64,000 nucleotides of DNA from NCBI GenBank assembly GCA_033977485.1, contig CM066993.1, positions 68,178,864 through 68,242,863 of the forward strand, in the 5' to 3' direction. Each line of letters starts with the position of its first letter. Within the stretch, counting starts at the first letter, position 1. This stretch comes from Hydrangea macrophylla. Lineage: Eukaryota; Streptophyta; Magnoliopsida; Cornales; Hydrangeaceae. Positions 45,447 to 57,149 of the stretch are shown in pieces. The position numbers and the translations under genes were made by a program. The notes below the pieces were generated by a model, which made no database searches, was not told the origin of the DNA, and saw only the letters and a list, made by a program, of their open reading frames with translations.

Positions 45447-46145
45447 GTGTGGACAAAGAGTGAGGAAAAAGGAGAGAGCAGTAAGAGGAAGAAGAGGAAG
45501 AGAGGAGATGAGACGTCAGAGGAGGAGGATGAGGACCCAGGGACGCCTACTGAGGCGGAGGGTCAGGATACGGTGATAGTTGAGGAGGAGGAGGATGAGG
45601 ACTCAGGGACGCCGACTGAGGCTGAGGGTCAGTATGAGTTGAGGATGCAAGAGCCACCTACAGCCTCCACACCACCTACAGCATCTACATCTACCCCTCC
45701 ATCTCTCCAGACCATTTACGACTTCTTGGTAGAGGAGCGAACCGCGAGATTACAGCTTCATGGGATGGTCAGAGAGCTCTCTGCAGAGCTGTTATTAATA
45801 GCTGCCCAGATGTCGATAGATCGTGATGCTGTTCAGGGGAGACTCGGGCAGCTAGGTGGTCAGATTGAACAGATTTCGATGTTGCTTGGGATCGAGCAAT
45901 CTTTGCGCTCATCTATGCCACCTCCTCCGACAGCTCCAGCTTCGACATCAGCTCCACCAGGGGGAGATATATTAGAGACACCTACACCGCCACCACCTCC
46001 AGTTGCTGTTCCCCCACCAGCCGTGAGTGATCCGGCGGCTGTCGCCCAGACTGGGACAGCTGCTGAGGGTGACAGTGAGGTGATTGTTGATCCAGGTCAT
46101 GACGGTGCACCCGTGTCATCTGGTGACCACCCTGCTGAGCCTTAG
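45447..46145 (+). CDS. Conserved extra Athila open frame, unit 1 (unknown)
   Basis: The frame is open from about 45357 (after TAA at 45354-45356) to 46145, at least 232 codons, without an ATG near its start; GTG at 45447 is a nominal start only. Seen: a KRKKRKR nuclear-signal-like run, two acidic repeats (EEDEDPGTPTEAEGQ / EEDEDSGTPTEAEGQ), a helical Leu/Gln-rich stretch (about residues 88-150) that looks like a coiled coil, then a Pro/Ala-rich tail. The missing ATG suggests a spliced message with its start upstream. It stays open in both units although gag-pol is broken in both. No family recognised. Confidence 0.5.
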   Translation: MWTKSEEKGESSKRKKRKRGDETSEEEDEDPGTPTEAEGQDTVIVEEEEDEDSGTPTEAEGQYELRMQEPPTASTPPTASTSTPPSLQTIYDFLVEERTARLQLHGMVRELSAELLLIAAQMSIDRDAVQGRLGQLGGQIEQISMLLGIEQSLRSSMPPPPTAPASTSAPPGGDILETPTPPPPPVAVPPPAVSDPAAVAQTGTAAEGDSEVIVDPGHDGAPVSSGDHPAEP

Positions 46146-48170
46146 GAGGGAGTGTTGGAGAGCAAGGGAGTATTTTGTTGTTTCTTATTTTGTAATCTCT
46201 CTTGTATTTTCTTTTGTTTGATTTGTGAATACGTAGGTTGATTTGTGGATAGTTTATTTTGGTTGGTTGAAAAGCTGGGTTGGATAGTTGGGTTTCGCTT
46301 ATATATGTACTTGGACTTCATTGATTTTGAACATTATTATTACAGATAGTTCTTTTTGTTCATGGATTATGCTTCTATTGTTGATATTATTATCCATATG
46401 CTCTTGATCTTGGTTGTTTGGAGAGATTGTTTTATTCAAACAGGTGAATTCTCTGAATTTTGCTGAAATGATTGAAACAGGTGATATCTTCTTTTACTTG
46501 AAGTACTTCCATTAGGGACAATGTCAATTTCAGTTGGGGGTAGGAAGTAGATATCCAACACCTGTGTTTTCTTGAATTTATTCGCACACCTGTTTTAATA
46601 CTAGAACTTCCTTGTTGTTCCCTTATTTATAAAAAAAAAAAATAAAAAAATAAAAAAAAAAACTGTTGTTAAATTTCTAACTATCAAAACCTCGTTTCTC
46701 CTAGCTAAATTTTTGTGCAATGATACATTCATGTCTTTCTTGTTATATTATGGATTTCGATTACATGTTACTTAGTCACTAATCTGGTTTTATGTCCATA
46801 GCACGAATATATTCTGAAAATATTTCGCACGAGTTGACAATCACGAAAGAATCTTTGAATGAGAATGAAATACGATTGTCATGATTAATGGATTAATAGT
46901 AAAACTTTTAACCCTAGTGAGTTTTGAGCCATTCTTTTATTCTGAGGGTTAATCGCAAAACTCGTGTTAATTCTTGAAATACACTTTTATCTCGTTGAGA
47001 GTCTCATTCTTGTTTCATTTGGCTGATGCGTCAGGAGAACGTTCAGGATTTACTAATTTAAAAACTCTGGAAGTACTTGAGATAAGTTATAATGTCTAAA
47101 AGATGATTTAGGCCATCGTTTCCTCACCTCATCACTCAAGGAAGTCTAAAACCTCACTTACCTATCACAAATCAAGGCCTCTACCTAAAATCACATTTTT
47201 ATAATCGAGCATGTGACGGTTTTGTGAAAACAGTTAAAGGAGGAAAAGGAGAAGTGATTGCATTCAAAAAAAAAAAAAAAAAAAAAAAGTGGAAAGCAAG
47301 AAATAAAAGAAATTGGAGAATTGATAAACAAAAGGTGTGAAGTAAAGTTGGTTTTACCATGTTACATGCTTGATCTTATTTTTCACATTCCATCATCCCT
47401 TACCTCTCTTCATATTTCTGTCACAAGTCCTAAGGATTCTGGTTTAATTTTAACAAATCTCGAGTATGAAATGAGTTTTCCACAGTAGATCGCTCCTGTA
47501 GTAATTGGTATTCTATCCATGAGACTCATACACCTCAAATAAGCGTTCTTCAGAGTCTAGTATGTAAGCATATTTGATTGCCTCTACATTTACTCATTTG
47601 AGCTTCATACTATGAGTGCATAATTTTTACGCCAGTTTCAGAGTGATTTTTATTTTGAGCGTGAACCGTGTGAGAATTGAGTTGAAACTATGAAGTCTTA
47701 AACATGTCAATCTAAATAATTCTAAGAAAAAGATTCCAATCGTAGTTGTTAACTCTTCACACACACACAAGGATATTATAAAGGCTATGGATGTAGTTTG
47801 ACTTGAATAGTTACTTTGTAACATGTTGTTTACTTCCATAGCATGATAAAGGAATTCATGTCCTTGTTAAGCAGAATTTTTAGCACAAAAGAGAAACCGA
47901 AGTTCTTTGATGGGTTTAGACAATTTGACATTTGAATTTTGTGGGTAAATTCTCTGAAAACCCTCACGAGACACAACTCGTCCATTAGGGTAAACCTAAG
48001 GGTTCAAAGGCTTGTTGCAAACGCTAAATGCAACCGCGATTCCTGCGACAGTGAGTTAGGATTTCTCTTTTGTTTGAGCTCAATAAACTGTAACGTCAAT
48101 AGTCGGTCGTCTTAGTTTGTGTTAATTCCGCTTCATTGCTAGAAACTAGCAAAGCGCTAGTTGGGGGTCG
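46146..48170 (+). mobile_element. Family B unit 1, 3' non-coding region and PPT
   Basis: About 2 kb without a gene. AGTTGGGGGT occurs at 46532-46541 and, as the likely polypurine tract, at 48159-48168 just before the second LTR; a third copy is at 45111-45120. A-rich runs lie at 46628-46663 and 47266-47287. A block at about 47955-48043 (GGCTTGTTGCA, CGCTAAATGCAA) is conserved in family C at 62607-62700. Confidence 0.7.
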
Positions 48171-49784
48171 TGATGAGAGCTGATATTAGCTTAATATTAG
48201 CTCGATAAGGAGTAAAAACTGACAGGATTTAACCCCATTTTCCTAGTGCTACCTGCACTTGTGTTTTAATTCGTTTCTTTACACAATGATGTATTTTTCG
48301 TGGTATGTTGTTGTGTTTAGCTCTTTGAATGTAGGTTCTGAAGTTAAAATGAATGACAAATTGAAAGGAATAACTCAAGAACCAAATTGTTGAAGTCTTG
48401 ATACCAATCGATTGACATAATATCAATCGATTGATATGTTTTCTTTACCAATCGATTGAACTCTTTATCAATCGATTGAATTATTTATCAATCGATTGAT
48501 ATCTTTGTCAATCGATTGACTTAAACTGGAAACAGTCTGTGATTAATGGAGCAAGATTTCAGCAATCAGGCGACGACCAGCCGTTATGGAGTGAACCTGG
48601 ACGCCTTAAGCTCGTGGACTTAACACTATATATAGAGGAGAGTGAAGAGGGTCAAGGGTTGGCTCACTTTGTATTGTTTTTGTAGGGATTTCTCCAGTTA
48701 TTTTGGTTTTTGGATTGAACTCCAGTGAAAAGTTAATATTCTACATTCAATCTCAAGTTCAGGTTTTCTTTTCTTGATTCTAGTTGCTTAGGAATTGTTT
48801 GTTTGTGACTTATATTATAGTTTTAGTTGATTTCAACATTTTTAATTAAAAATTTCAATCCATGGCAATGTTTGATCTTATTTTTCAGTGTATTTATATT
48901 TATTCAGTTCTAAACATGGTTGAGTAGATTCCTGGTTGGGAATAATGTGAAGAAACATCGTTCCCAGCCCTTTGCCATGATTCTGTGAAAGAGTCAATGT
49001 CAATCGATTGGATACAGAATCCAATCGATTGACATAGATTCTAAGTCAATCGATTGATATACTTGTCAATCGATTGAAAGCCATTTCATATCAATCGATT
49101 GACATGATATCAATCGATTGATATGTTTATGACTTGGGTTTACTCCTTTTTGTATTTCAGTAACTTTTGTTTCAGAAACTAAGACCAAATTGATCTTCAT
49201 AGTTCAAATTGCAATCTGATTTTGGAATAAGAGCTCTTTTGATTAATTAACTCAATGAACACTCATAACAAACACATAGAATATTTCATACTCAATTTGC
49301 TAGTTATTGTTCATGGTTTTAATTAACTTCTTATTTCAGTTCTTCATAAATAAGTGAGGTAAACGAACCACTAAATATGCAAGATTCACATACTTAGTGT
49401 TAGAATGCTTAACTTAATCATTTTGAAATAAGGAATACTCTAAGGATAAAACCCCAGCTGTTCATTCTTGTTAAATCATGGTAGTGGCTGGCACTTTGTG
49501 GACTCACATGTTCCCAACTCTTTTTCATATTTGATTTTACAGTTTTTAATTCTATCTAGTTAAGTCTTTGCTTCACTATATTTTGTTTCTTTTACTTATT
49601 CTATAGGACTGTTAGATCCCCCTTTTACGAGAAATCATCTTTTGTTTCATTTTAGGATTCAGTCTAGATTCTTCCGCCTTTACAATCCGTCCTTTGGGAT
49701 TCGACCCGGTCTTACCGGTTTTAACGCGACGCGACCGTCTACACTTGGACGTACTCTTCAGAGAACACATTTCAAGTCGTGTCA
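48171..49784 (+). repeat. Athila-type family B, second LTR
   Basis: 1614 bp, TGATGAGAGC to GTGTCA, with a PPT on its left and a PBS on its right. It therefore serves as 3' LTR of unit 1 and 5' LTR of unit 2. TATA box at about 48626-48634. CAATCGATTG clusters at 48402-48520 and 48998-49123. It differs from the first 700 bp of LTR 1 at about six positions. Confidence 0.9.
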
Positions 49785-49790
49785 AGTTTT

Positions 49791-49808
49791 TGGTGCCGTT
49801 GCCGGGGA
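49791..49808 (+). other. Primer binding site, family B unit 2
   Basis: Identical to the site in unit 1 (TGGTGCCGTTGCCGGGGA). Confidence 0.85.
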
Positions 49809-49919
49809 CGGTAACGAAGGCCAGGAATTTTGGATTGATCCAATCTTTTCTTATCCCATTTCTATCTTTCTTTTTCTTTTCATTTCTTCAGAACACAAGC
49901 CGTATTGTTGTGTCCTTCT

Positions 49920-52900
49920 ATGTCCTTTGATTCCACTGAAGCCTTCATCACAAATCTATTTGAAGATCCAATCCATAGTGCTGATAATCCCATTTTCACT
50001 CCATCCACTTCTAACTCAATGTCTGATACGGAGAGCCAACAAGGAGAGAATAGGCATGACCTCATCGATGACGGTCAACGACCTCTACGAGAACTCTTGG
50101 CTCCTGATCGCACTGCCACACCTTCTTGTATCCGCATCCCTCCACACACGGGTACATTCCATTTTCGTAATGGGATGATTCAACTGTTACCCACATTTCA
50201 TGGGATGGATAAAGAGAAGGCATACTTGCACATTCGAGATTTCGAAGATGTTTGTGGCACTTTCACAGATCAGACTTGCCCAAGTGATATAATCCGACTA
50301 AAGCTCTTTCCCTTCACCTTGAAGGACAAAGCGAAGTCATGGTTATTGTCACTCAAACCGAATTCGATTTCGACTTGGCCAGCAATTCATGAAGCCTTTC
50401 TCAAAAAGTTCTTCCCTAATCGGTTAACGACAGACATTTTGAGACAGATCAAGATGTATAATCAAAAAGAGGAAGAAACTTTCGCTGAGGCATGGGAGCG
50501 TTTTAAGGATTTGTTACTGCTCTGCCCGCATCATGGTTTTGAGAAGTGGCGAACAATAAGCTTCTTCTTTGATGGCCTAAGTCCAAAGTCAAAGAAGCTC
50601 GTAGAAACTACGAGTGACGGTGAGTTTATGAGCAAGAATACCGACCAAGCAGAGGCTCATTTCGAATGGTTAGCCGAACATGCACCAGAACGGGAAACTC
50701 AAGTGACGAGAACTCAGACCAGTTTGAGTTCAAGTAAAAAGAGCATTTATCAGCTGAAGGCGGAAGATGGCTTACTGGAAAAATACGAGCAATTAGCTCA
50801 TAAATTGGAAATTTTGGAAGCAAAGAAGGACCCGGTAATACAATTTGCATCTGAAGAATCATGTTCGAGTTGTCTACAGATGGGGCATACCTCTCAACAT
50901 TGCCAAATATACCCTGTTTACCAAGAACAGAGTCCAGTGGAGGTACATGCTATAAATGCCCCTGGTCGTTTCAACCCCAATGATAGGTGGAGTCATCCTG
51001 GTTTCGATCAAAGAAACAGTGCTGCTGCAGCGAACCCATCTCAACAGTGGCAACCGAATAAAGGAAACCAATACCGACCTCAGAACCAAGGGTACCACCA
51101 GAGTTACCAACCTCCTCCTACTTATCAACAAAATCAAGGGTATCACCAGAACCAATATCAAAATCATTCACCTCAATCCAACTACAATCAGGGGGGCAAC
51201 AACCAAACCTCATCTAACACTTATGTGCCACCCCATAAGAAGGCACAAGAGGATCCTAATACACTCATGATGCAGCAGATGATGCAGCTAATGAGTAAAC
51301 TCAACACAAGTGTAGAAAGGTTAGCTGCCCAACAAGGGGATCGAGAACGAACTATGTTCCCTGCACAGCCAGAGCCAAATCCTAAAGGCCAACACTCGGG
51401 TACAGGACCCTCGGGATCTGGACCACATGAGGAGGCCAAGGCGGTAACTGTGTTGAGGAGTGGAAAAGAAATTGAGAAAGACTCTTTGCCCTCACAACCT
51501 GTAGTTAGTGATGAAGAAGAGGTAGAAAATGAAGAAGAATTGGTGGAAGAAGGAAAAGAGGGCGAAACAGTTGAGCCCAAAACAACAATTCCTAAGGATA
51601 ATGAAATAAAGAGAAGACCTGGAAAAGAACCCCTCCTTGAGGAGGCAACCAAATGTCCTTTTCCGGCACCATATCCTCAGAGGTTGAAGAAACCTCAACA
51701 AGAAACGAAAAGTCAGGAGTTTCTGGAGTTGTTCAAACAGGTAAAGATCAATCTCCCACTCCTAGACGCAATTAAACAAGTGCCTTCCTACGCCAAGTTC
51801 CTAAAAGACTTGTGCACTGTAAAAAGGAAGCAAAGTGTTAAGAAGAGTGCTTACTTGGCATGCCAGGCGAGTGCGATCGTAAAACACGATTTGCCTCCTA
51901 AATACAAGGATCCAGGTACGCCAACGGTTTCATGCATAATTGGTCAGAAGAAAGTGAACAATTCACTGCTCGATTTAGGATCGAGTGTTAATCTCTGACC
52001 TTACACTGTCTATCAACAGTTAGGGTTAGGAGAACTTAAGCCCACTCGCATTACTCTCCAACTGGCAGATCGATCAATTAAATACCCGCGAGGAGTGCTG
52101 GAGGATGTCTTAGTCCAGATTGACACTTTTGTCTTTCCTATTGACTTTGTTGTTCTGGACACTGAACCAGTTTACAATGCTAAATCTCAGATTCCAGTGA
52201 TCTTTGGACTTCCTTTCCTCGCAACAATTGATGCGACGATTAAAGTAAGGAGTGGAGTTATGACCGTTGTTTTTGGGAATATGACATTGAATATCAAAAT
52301 CTTTTCAAATCCCAAAATTGAAGATTTTGATGATGAGGAAGAGGAGGTGAACTGGGTAGAAGCAGTAATTCAAGATTGCTTTGATTCAACTGCTCACTCT
52401 GATCCTGTGGAGGCCGTTATGACTAATTCATGTTATGAATTGGAAAGATACACTCCACAAGATGAAAGAATGAGTCAGATATGTTCTATATTGGAGGTTG
52501 TTGAAGAGGAAGTTGCAAGAACAATGTGGACGGCTCAATATGAGCAGCTACCGCCAAAGACCAAGTTGGCTGTGCCGTCAAACCTGCAATTTCCAGAGTT
52601 GGAACTGAAAGAGCTCCCAAAAGAATTGAAATATGTATTCCTGGGAGAAGAAAAGACCTTTCCTGTGATAATTTCATATGTTTTAAATCACGAACAGGAA
52701 GGCAAACTGATACAGTTGCTTAAGCAACACAGGAGTGCGTTAGGATGGACCGTTGCTGATTTAAGAGGAATTAGTCCATCCATATGCACCCACAGGATTT
52801 ACCTTGAGGAAGATGCCAAACCTTGTCGTCAAATGCAAAGGCGTCTTAACCCAAACATGCAAGAGGTGGTGAAGAAGGAAGTTTTGAAGTTGCTGGATGT

Positions 52901-55502
52901 TGGGGTTATTTATCCAATTTCGGATAGTCCTTGGGTAAGTCCGACTCAAGTAGTACCGAAGAAAGCTGGCATTACAGTGGTAGAAAATAAAGCAGGAGAA
53001 TTGGTACCCACATGTGTAACCACAAGTTGGCGCATGTGTATTGACTATCGAAGGTTGAATGCGGTAACTCGGAAAGATCATTTTCCATTGCCCTTTATGG
53101 ATCAAATGCTCGAAAGGGTAGCGGGTCACCAATTCTATTGTTTCCTGGATGGTTATAGTGGTTATAACCAAATTGAAATTGATCCTGCTGATCAAGAGAA
53201 AACCACTTTTACCTGCCCGTTTGGAACATTTGCATATCGCCGGATGCCATTCGGATTGTGCAACGCACCTGCTACTTTTCAGCGGTGCATGCTTAGCATC
53301 TTCAGCGATATGGTGGAGAAGATTATGGAGGTTTTTATGGATTATTTCTCCGTATTTGGAAGCAGCTTTGATGATTGCTTGGAGAACCTCCAGAAAGTCT
53401 TGAAAAGATGTGAAGAAAAGAATTTGGTCCTCAACTGGGAAAAATGTCACTTTATGGTGACAAAAGGGATTGTCTTGGGACATATTGTGTCTGCTGAGGG
53501 AATACAAGTAGACAAGGCAAAGATCGATATAATTTCCAATCTTCCTGTCCCCACTACAGTGAAAGAAATACGATCGTTCCTAGGTCACGCCGGTTTCTAC
53601 CGGAGGTTTATTAAAGATTTCAGTGTCGTATCTAGACCACTATGCCAACTCCTTGTTAAGGACCAACCATTCGAGTGGAACAGCAAGTGCCAGGAATCTT
53701 TTGATAAACTCAAACATCACCTTACAACAGCTCCGATAATGCAATCTCCGGATTGGAGTCTTCCTTTTGAGCTGATGTGTGATGCGAGTGATACAGCGAT
53801 CGGAGCTATTTTAGGGCAAAGGAAGGACAAGAAGCCTACTGTGATCTACTACGCCAGCAGAACCCTTGATGGAGCTCAACGTAATTACTCTACTACCGAA
53901 AAGGAGTTGCTGGCGATTGTATTCGCACTGGAGAAATTCAGGCAATATCTGATTGGCTCGCAGATCATTTGCTTCACTGATCATGCTGCATTGAAGTATC
54001 TGTTATCCAAGAAGGATACAAAACAGCGATTGATACGCTGGATTCTCCTGCTCCAAGAATTTGATTTGGTTATCAAAGATAAAAAGGGGGTGGAGAATAT
54101 TGTAGCCGATCACCTCTCACGATTGACGTTTGAAGACAATTCTTCACAATCTATTCCGATCAGTGAATCTTTCCCAGATGAGCAACTTTTTGCTGCAACT
54201 AGTCTGCCCTGGTATGCTGACATTGTCAATTACCTGGCAACAGGGGAGACTCCATCTCATTGGTCCACCCCTGACAGAAAGAGGTTTCTATCCATCGCCC
54301 GATGGTTTTACTTTGATGATCCGTACTTGTTTAAGTACTGTGCGGATCAAGTAATCAGGCGATGTGTCCCCGAGGAGGATATCTCTCAAATTCTAGCTTC
54401 TTGCCACTCAGAGGCCTGCGGTGGCCATTTCTGAGCTCAGAAAACTGCTCAAAAAGTGTTTAGTAGTGGTTTCTACTGGCCGACAGTTTTTAAAGATTGT
54501 TATGCATTTTGTAGAGCATGTGCTAGATGCCAAATGTTGGGAAGCTTGTCAAAGAGAAATGAAATGCCGATGACCCCGATCATGACTATTGAAATCTTTG
54601 ATTGCTGGGGCATCGATTTCATGGGACCATTCCCGCCATCATCACATTACGAATATATTCTTCTGGCGGTCGAATATGTGTCCAAGTGGGTTGAGGCCAT
54701 TCCGACAAGAAAAAGTGATCACAAAACAGTGATCTCATTCTTAAAGGAGAATATTCTGTCAAGATTCGGAACACCAAAGGCCATGATTAGTGATCGTGGA
54801 ACCCATTTCTGCAATAAGCCCTTTGAGGCGCTGATGAAGAAATATGGGGTCAATCATAAGGTTGCTTTATCATATCACCCACAATCAAATGGTCAGGCAG
54901 AGTTAGCCAATAGGGAGATCAAACATATCCTGGAAAAGACTGTTAACATCAATAGAAAGGATTGGTCGTCACGTTTAACTGATGCTTTGTGGGCGTACAG
55001 GACAGCGTATAAGACGAATCTTGGGATGTCTCCCTACAGGCTAATTTATGGAAAAGCTTGCCACTTGCCTGTGGAATTGGAGCATAAGGCATATTGGGCA
55101 ACTAGATTGCTAAATTTTGATATCCATGAAAGTGGTACATTGAGGAAATTACAACTCAATGAATTGGAAGAGATCAGGAATGATGCATATGATCGTGCTC
55201 GAACTTATAAGTCAAAATTAAAAGCTAAGCATGATCGATCGATCCTGAGAAAGAAGCTTGAACCGGGGCAGAAAGTGTTACTTTACGATTCAAAGCTTCA
55301 TCTCTTTCCCAGGAAGCTGAGGTCAAGGTGGATAGGACCATTTGTTGTCAAAGAAGTGTTTCCACACGGAGCAGTAGAAATCGTTAATCCCAAGAATGGT
55401 AATGCCTTTAAAGTCAATGGACAACGTTTAAAACCATTTTTGGAGAGGTTCGAACCAGAATCAGAGACCATCCACCTGGATGATCCTGATTATTCTTCTT
55501 GA
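49920..55502 (+). pseudogene. Athila-type gag-pol, unit 2, two in-frame stops
   Basis: Same domain order as unit 1, offset by 11005 bp, with only a handful of amino-acid changes. Stops at 51996-51998 (protease) and 54432-54434 (integrase zinc site) are shared with unit 1; the RNase H stop of unit 1 is absent here. Unit 2 instead has a Tyr codon (53343-53345) where unit 1 has the second Asp of the RT FMDD motif, a residue essential for catalysis in all known reverse transcriptases. So each unit has private and shared damage. Confidence 0.85.
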
Positions 55503-55608
55503 AATTTGAGAACCTTATGTTGTTGTATAGTAGTTTTCTTCACTTTGTGTGCTTCTCTATTTTTCTGTTTCCTTTTATTCTTATTCTGTCTTTTTGATTG
55601 GCTGTAGG

Positions 55609-55785
55609 ATGAATCCATTGCATTACCTACCACATTTGCTCTACCATGGGGTCCATTCTCCAGGAACCCCAGAACAGAGGGAGCAAGAAAGGCCAATTTT
55701 TACTCCACTTTCCAGTTCATGCCCAGATTCCCCTATTGCGGTTGTTGCCAATATGAATACCTGGGATTTGCTTTGCGCAGTTTGA
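55609..55785 (+). pseudogene. Small post-pol frame, unit 2, truncated
   Basis: Counterpart of 44604-44888, cut by TGA at 55783-55785 through a single C-to-T change relative to unit 1. The rest of the frame continues beyond the stop. Confidence 0.35.
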
Positions 55786-56450
55786 GAAATTCTGGAAGAT
55801 TTTCAAATCAATTCGGACGGGGAAGTCGTGGAATACTCTGTGGATTTTGCTGAAGGAGAAGATTTTTCTTCCCCTGAACCTGAGCAAAATTGATAATTCC
55901 TATGGCAGATGAATAAGACAGAATTTCATTTTTGCTTTCTTTTTGTTTGTTTGTTTCCTGACCAAGATCTTGTACTCTTTGGATGATACTAATCCATTTT
56001 GAACTTTGAATTGATGATGTTTGGAATAAATTCTTCCAATTTGTGTGATTGATAGGTTTGATTCCTGTTTGAATGCTCAAAGTCTTGTTTCTGTCTTAAA
56101 AATGCATTCTTAAACAGTTGGGGGTTATTATATACATTTCCCTAGTCAATCGATTGAACAAGTTTGTCAATCGATTGAACATTTTTGAATCAATCGATTG
56201 GAAGATTAAGTCAATCGATTGACTCCTAATGTCAATCGATTGACATTTCTCACAGACGTAATGTCTGTTCTTCTCCCTCTCTCTCATTTCATTTCAAAAT
56301 TCTGTGAGAGAGAGAGAGGGAAAAGGCGATTCTGAGGGAGTGAGAAGGAGACCCCTCCCATAACGTCCATCATCATCATCATCACCTTCATCATCATCAT
56401 CATCGTCATCTTCATCTCTCGGCCACACCATCTCCACCGCCTCTGTTCCC

Positions 56451-57149
56451 GTGTGGACAAAGAGTGAGGAAAAAGGAGAGAGCAGTAAGAGGAAGAAGAG
56501 GAAGAGAGGAGATGAGACGTCAGAGGAGGAGGATGAGGACCCAGGGACGCCTACTGAGGCGGAGGGTCAGGATACGGTGATAGTTGAGGAGGAGGAGGAT
56601 GAGGACTCAGGGACGCCGAATGAGGCTGAGGGTCAGTATGAGTTGAGGATGCGGGAGCCACCTACAGCCTCCACACCACCTACAGCCTCTACATCTACCC
56701 CTCCATCTCTCCAGACCATTTACGACTTCTTGGTAGAGGAGCGAACCGCGAGATTACAGCTTCATGGGATGGTCAGAGAGCTCTCTACAGAGCTGTTATT
56801 GATAGCTGCCCAGATGTCGATAGATCGTGATGCTGTTCAGGGGAGACTCGGGCAGCTAGGTGGTCAGATTGAGCAGATTTCGATGTTGCTTGGGATCGAG
56901 CAATCTTTGCGCTCATCTATGCCACCTCCTCCGACAGCTCCAGCTTCGACATCAGCTCCACCAGGGGGAGATATATTAGAGACACCTACACCGCCACCAC
57001 CTCCAGTTGCTGTTCCCCCACCAGCCGTGAGTGACCCGGCGGCTGTCGCCCAGACTGGGACAGCTGCTGAGGGTGACAGTGAGGTGATTGTTGATCCAGG
57101 TCATGATGGTGCACCCGTGTCATCTGGTGACCACCCTGCTGAGCCTTAG
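56451..57149 (+). CDS. Conserved extra Athila open frame, unit 2 (unknown)
   Basis: Counterpart of 45447-46145, also 232 codons from the nominal GTG and also without an ATG. It differs at three residues (T/N in the second acidic repeat, Q/R before PPTAS, A/T in the helical part) plus a few silent changes. The (CAT)n tract just upstream differs in length between the units without closing the frame. Confidence 0.5.
   Translation: MWTKSEEKGESSKRKKRKRGDETSEEEDEDPGTPTEAEGQDTVIVEEEEDEDSGTPNEAEGQYELRMREPPTASTPPTASTSTPPSLQTIYDFLVEERTARLQLHGMVRELSTELLLIAAQMSIDRDAVQGRLGQLGGQIEQISMLLGIEQSLRSSMPPPPTAPASTSAPPGGDILETPTPPPPPVAVPPPAVSDPAAVAQTGTAAEGDSEVIVDPGHDGAPVSSGDHPAEP

Noticed and set aside
44604..46145. 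Envelope gene of the Athila element
   Set aside because: No signal peptide or transmembrane segment is visible in either post-pol frame, so the envelope label is not supported.
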